Below are positions 6,345 to 6,792 of a stretch of 6,792 nucleotides of DNA, one piece after another. The notes beneath the pieces were generated by a model. That model was not told where the DNA came from and did not search any database. It saw only the letters and a list, made by a program, of their open reading frames with translations. The DNA is taken from NCBI GenBank assembly GCA_964648115.1, contig CAZYME010000049.1, forward strand, positions 1 through 6,792. The letters are read 5' to 3'. Each line of letters opens with the position of its first letter. Positions within the stretch are counted from its first letter, which is position 1. This DNA comes from CAZYME01 sp964648115 (lineage in GTDB: Bacteria > Pseudomonadota > Gammaproteobacteria > Legionellales > Legionellaceae). The position numbers were made by a program, and so were the translations under genes.

Positions 6345-6395
6345 TTATCTAGGCAACGTATATTAGGTATAGATTTGGCAAAAAATACGTTTCAG
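6345..6395 (+). pseudogene. IS110-family transposase N-terminal remnant
   Basis: The plus frame reads LSRQRILGIDLAKNTFQ. GIDLAKNxFQ is the characteristic N-terminal motif of IS110/IS1111-family DEDD transposases, and its Asp is the first catalytic residue. The in-frame TGA at 6339-6341 precedes it, and similarity stops after the Gln; the frame then runs through a G9 tract to a TGA soon after. Only about 17 residues remain, so the identification rests on one short motif. The fragment suggests an IS110-type element was inserted downstream of the nucleosidase and later lost. Confidence 0.5.
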
Positions 6396-6438
6396 TTTAG
6401 GGCAAAGATGATGTTGGGGGGGGGAAGCAGGGCGAGAG

Positions 6439-6602
6439 CATGAGTGACTCAAATATAAACAATGCTGGGATAAAACATTATATCTGGTCTCTATTTCTAC
6501 GTCCTGCGGCTTGACCGCAGGATCCAGGAATCTAGCAAAATTTCTGGATACCGCGCATAAAGCGCGGTACGTAGACATTAAGATAAATAATGATCACTCA
6601 TG
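6439..6602. repeat. Nested palindromic (MITE-like) repeat, full extent
   Basis: CATGAGTGA (6439-6447) and TCACTCATG (6594-6602) are perfect 9-bp inverted arms flanking a highly structured core. Between arm and core, CATTATATCT on the left and AGATAAATAATG on the right are also nearly complementary. The interval has no credible coding frame. The layout fits a non-autonomous palindromic repeat or a small MITE. Whether the outer arms belong to the mobile unit or are chance cannot be told from one copy. Confidence 0.5.
6496..6575. repeat. Cloverleaf-forming palindromic core
   Basis: Outer arms TCTACGT (6496-6502) and ACGTAGA (6569-6575) enclose three hairpins in a row: TCCTGCGG/CCGCAGGA with loop CTTGA (6502-6522), ATCCAGGAAT/ATTTCTGGAT with one G-U pair (6522-6549), and TACCGCGC/GCGCGGTA with loop ATAAA (6549-6569). 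The hairpins abut with shared end bases, so the strand can fold as a compact cloverleaf; the whole can also pair as one long imperfect hairpin. From memory, similar palindromes with CGGCTTGACCG loops recur in genomes of intracellular gammaproteobacteria; I cannot verify this here. The structure itself is seen directly. Confidence 0.75.
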
Positions 6603-6720
6603 ATCTGGCCCTGGGGGGAGAAGGTGTCACAAAGCTGGTAGTATCAGGAGCTATTGGAATGGTTTTTGCTTCTTACTCTACCCTTTGATACGTTCACTCG
6701 ATTACCCACTCTACTTTTAT
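6603..6720. other. Short intergenic stretch, no confident gene
   Basis: This holds a GGCCCTGGGGGGAG run and an ORF of only 32 codons on the plus strand (ATG 6590, stop 6686-6688) whose second half is hydrophobic (KLVVSGAIGMVFASYSTL). It lacks a ribosome site and begins inside the palindromic repeat, so it is not called as a gene. The stretch also forms the 3' flank of the leftward gene entering from the right edge; no clear terminator hairpin is visible there. Confidence 0.5.
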
Positions 6721-6792
6721 TTATTCAACACCCCCCCCTGGTGGAGCAGGCGCAGGTTCTGGTGGAGCAGGCGCAGGTTCTGGTGGAGCAGG
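6721..6792 (-). CDS. C-terminal end of a Pro/Ala-rich repeat protein, partial
   Basis: Reading the minus strand from the window edge, a frame stays open for 23 codons to a TAA (complement of 6721-6723). It encodes repeats of the heptapeptide EPAPAPP followed by GGGVE. The DNA repeat is 21 bp, a whole number of codons, which supports translation. Proline/alanine-rich tails of this kind are flexible, extended linkers or surface-exposed segments in many envelope proteins; the identity of this one cannot be told because the body of the gene is outside the window. The opposite frame (GGAGAGS repeats) is also open but has no start codon, so the minus strand is preferred. Confidence 0.5.
   Translation of the reverse strand, partial: PAPPEPAPAPPEPAPAPPGGGVE
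6739..6792. repeat. 21-bp tandem repeat, about 2.6 copies to the window edge
   Basis: A 21-bp unit beginning GGTGGAGCAGGC is repeated without mismatch from 6739 to the last base and probably continues beyond it. A C8 tract (6731-6738) directly precedes it. Perfect copies imply recent expansion or ongoing homogenisation, so copy number is likely to vary between strains. Confidence 0.9.

Noticed and set aside
6590..6688. 32-codon ORF with hydrophobic segment KLVVSGAIGMVFASYSTL, faintly like the start of MFS transporters
   Set aside because: It starts inside the palindromic repeat, has no ribosome site and is too short to assign; the resemblance is to one short hydrophobic stretch only.
6741..6792. 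Plus-strand GGAGAGS repeat protein
   Set aside because: The frame opens after a TGA at 6686-6688 with no ATG, GTG or TTG before the repeats, whereas the minus strand gives a clean in-frame C-terminus.

Overview
The window looks like accessory chromosome from an AT-rich Gram-negative bacterium. It carries a FadL-type outer-membrane transporter, two beta-barrel outer-membrane proteins with a C-terminal Phe, Sec signal peptides and good Shine-Dalgarno sites. A gammaproteobacterium of the Legionella/Coxiella kind is my best guess, from base composition, protein style and the palindromic repeat near 6.5 kb. That is inference, and nothing in the window fixes the genus.

Left part (1-2610). The 3' part of a FadL/OmpP1-family transporter gene reads rightward and stops at 763-765. 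Facing it is a leftward two-gene unit: a MerR-family regulator with a TipAS ligand-binding domain (1789-2550), followed 51 bp downstream by an alpha/beta hydrolase with an intact Ser-Asp-His triad (856-1737). The promoter in front of the regulator has the MerR hallmark: TTGACC and TATTGT separated by 19 bp, with a dyad filling the spacer. The unit is therefore probably autoregulated and drug- or metabolite-responsive. A terminator-like hairpin between the two genes may set how much hydrolase is made.

Middle (2611-4838). A dyad-rich, AT-rich intergenic region of about 300 bp precedes two tandem, clearly paralogous outer-membrane beta-barrel genes (2912-3823 and 3842-4723), 18 bp apart and visibly richer in G+C than their neighbours. 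Conserved blocks alternate with variable segments, as expected for barrel strands and surface loops.

Right part (4839-6792). A decayed IS3-family transposase (in-frame TGA, 5' part missing) and a short IS110-family transposase remnant flank a small hypothetical ORF and an exported purine-nucleosidase-like protein. In that protein the catalytic Asp of MTA/SAH nucleosidases is replaced by Asn. Beyond lies a nested palindromic element that can fold as a cloverleaf (core 6496-6575, outer arms 6439-6447 and 6594-6602). The window ends inside a leftward gene whose C-terminus consists of Pro/Ala-rich heptapeptide repeats.

No tRNA, rRNA or CRISPR array was seen. The items most worth a second look are the exported Asn-variant nucleosidase, the cloverleaf repeat, the paralogous barrel pair and the MerR-type promoter.
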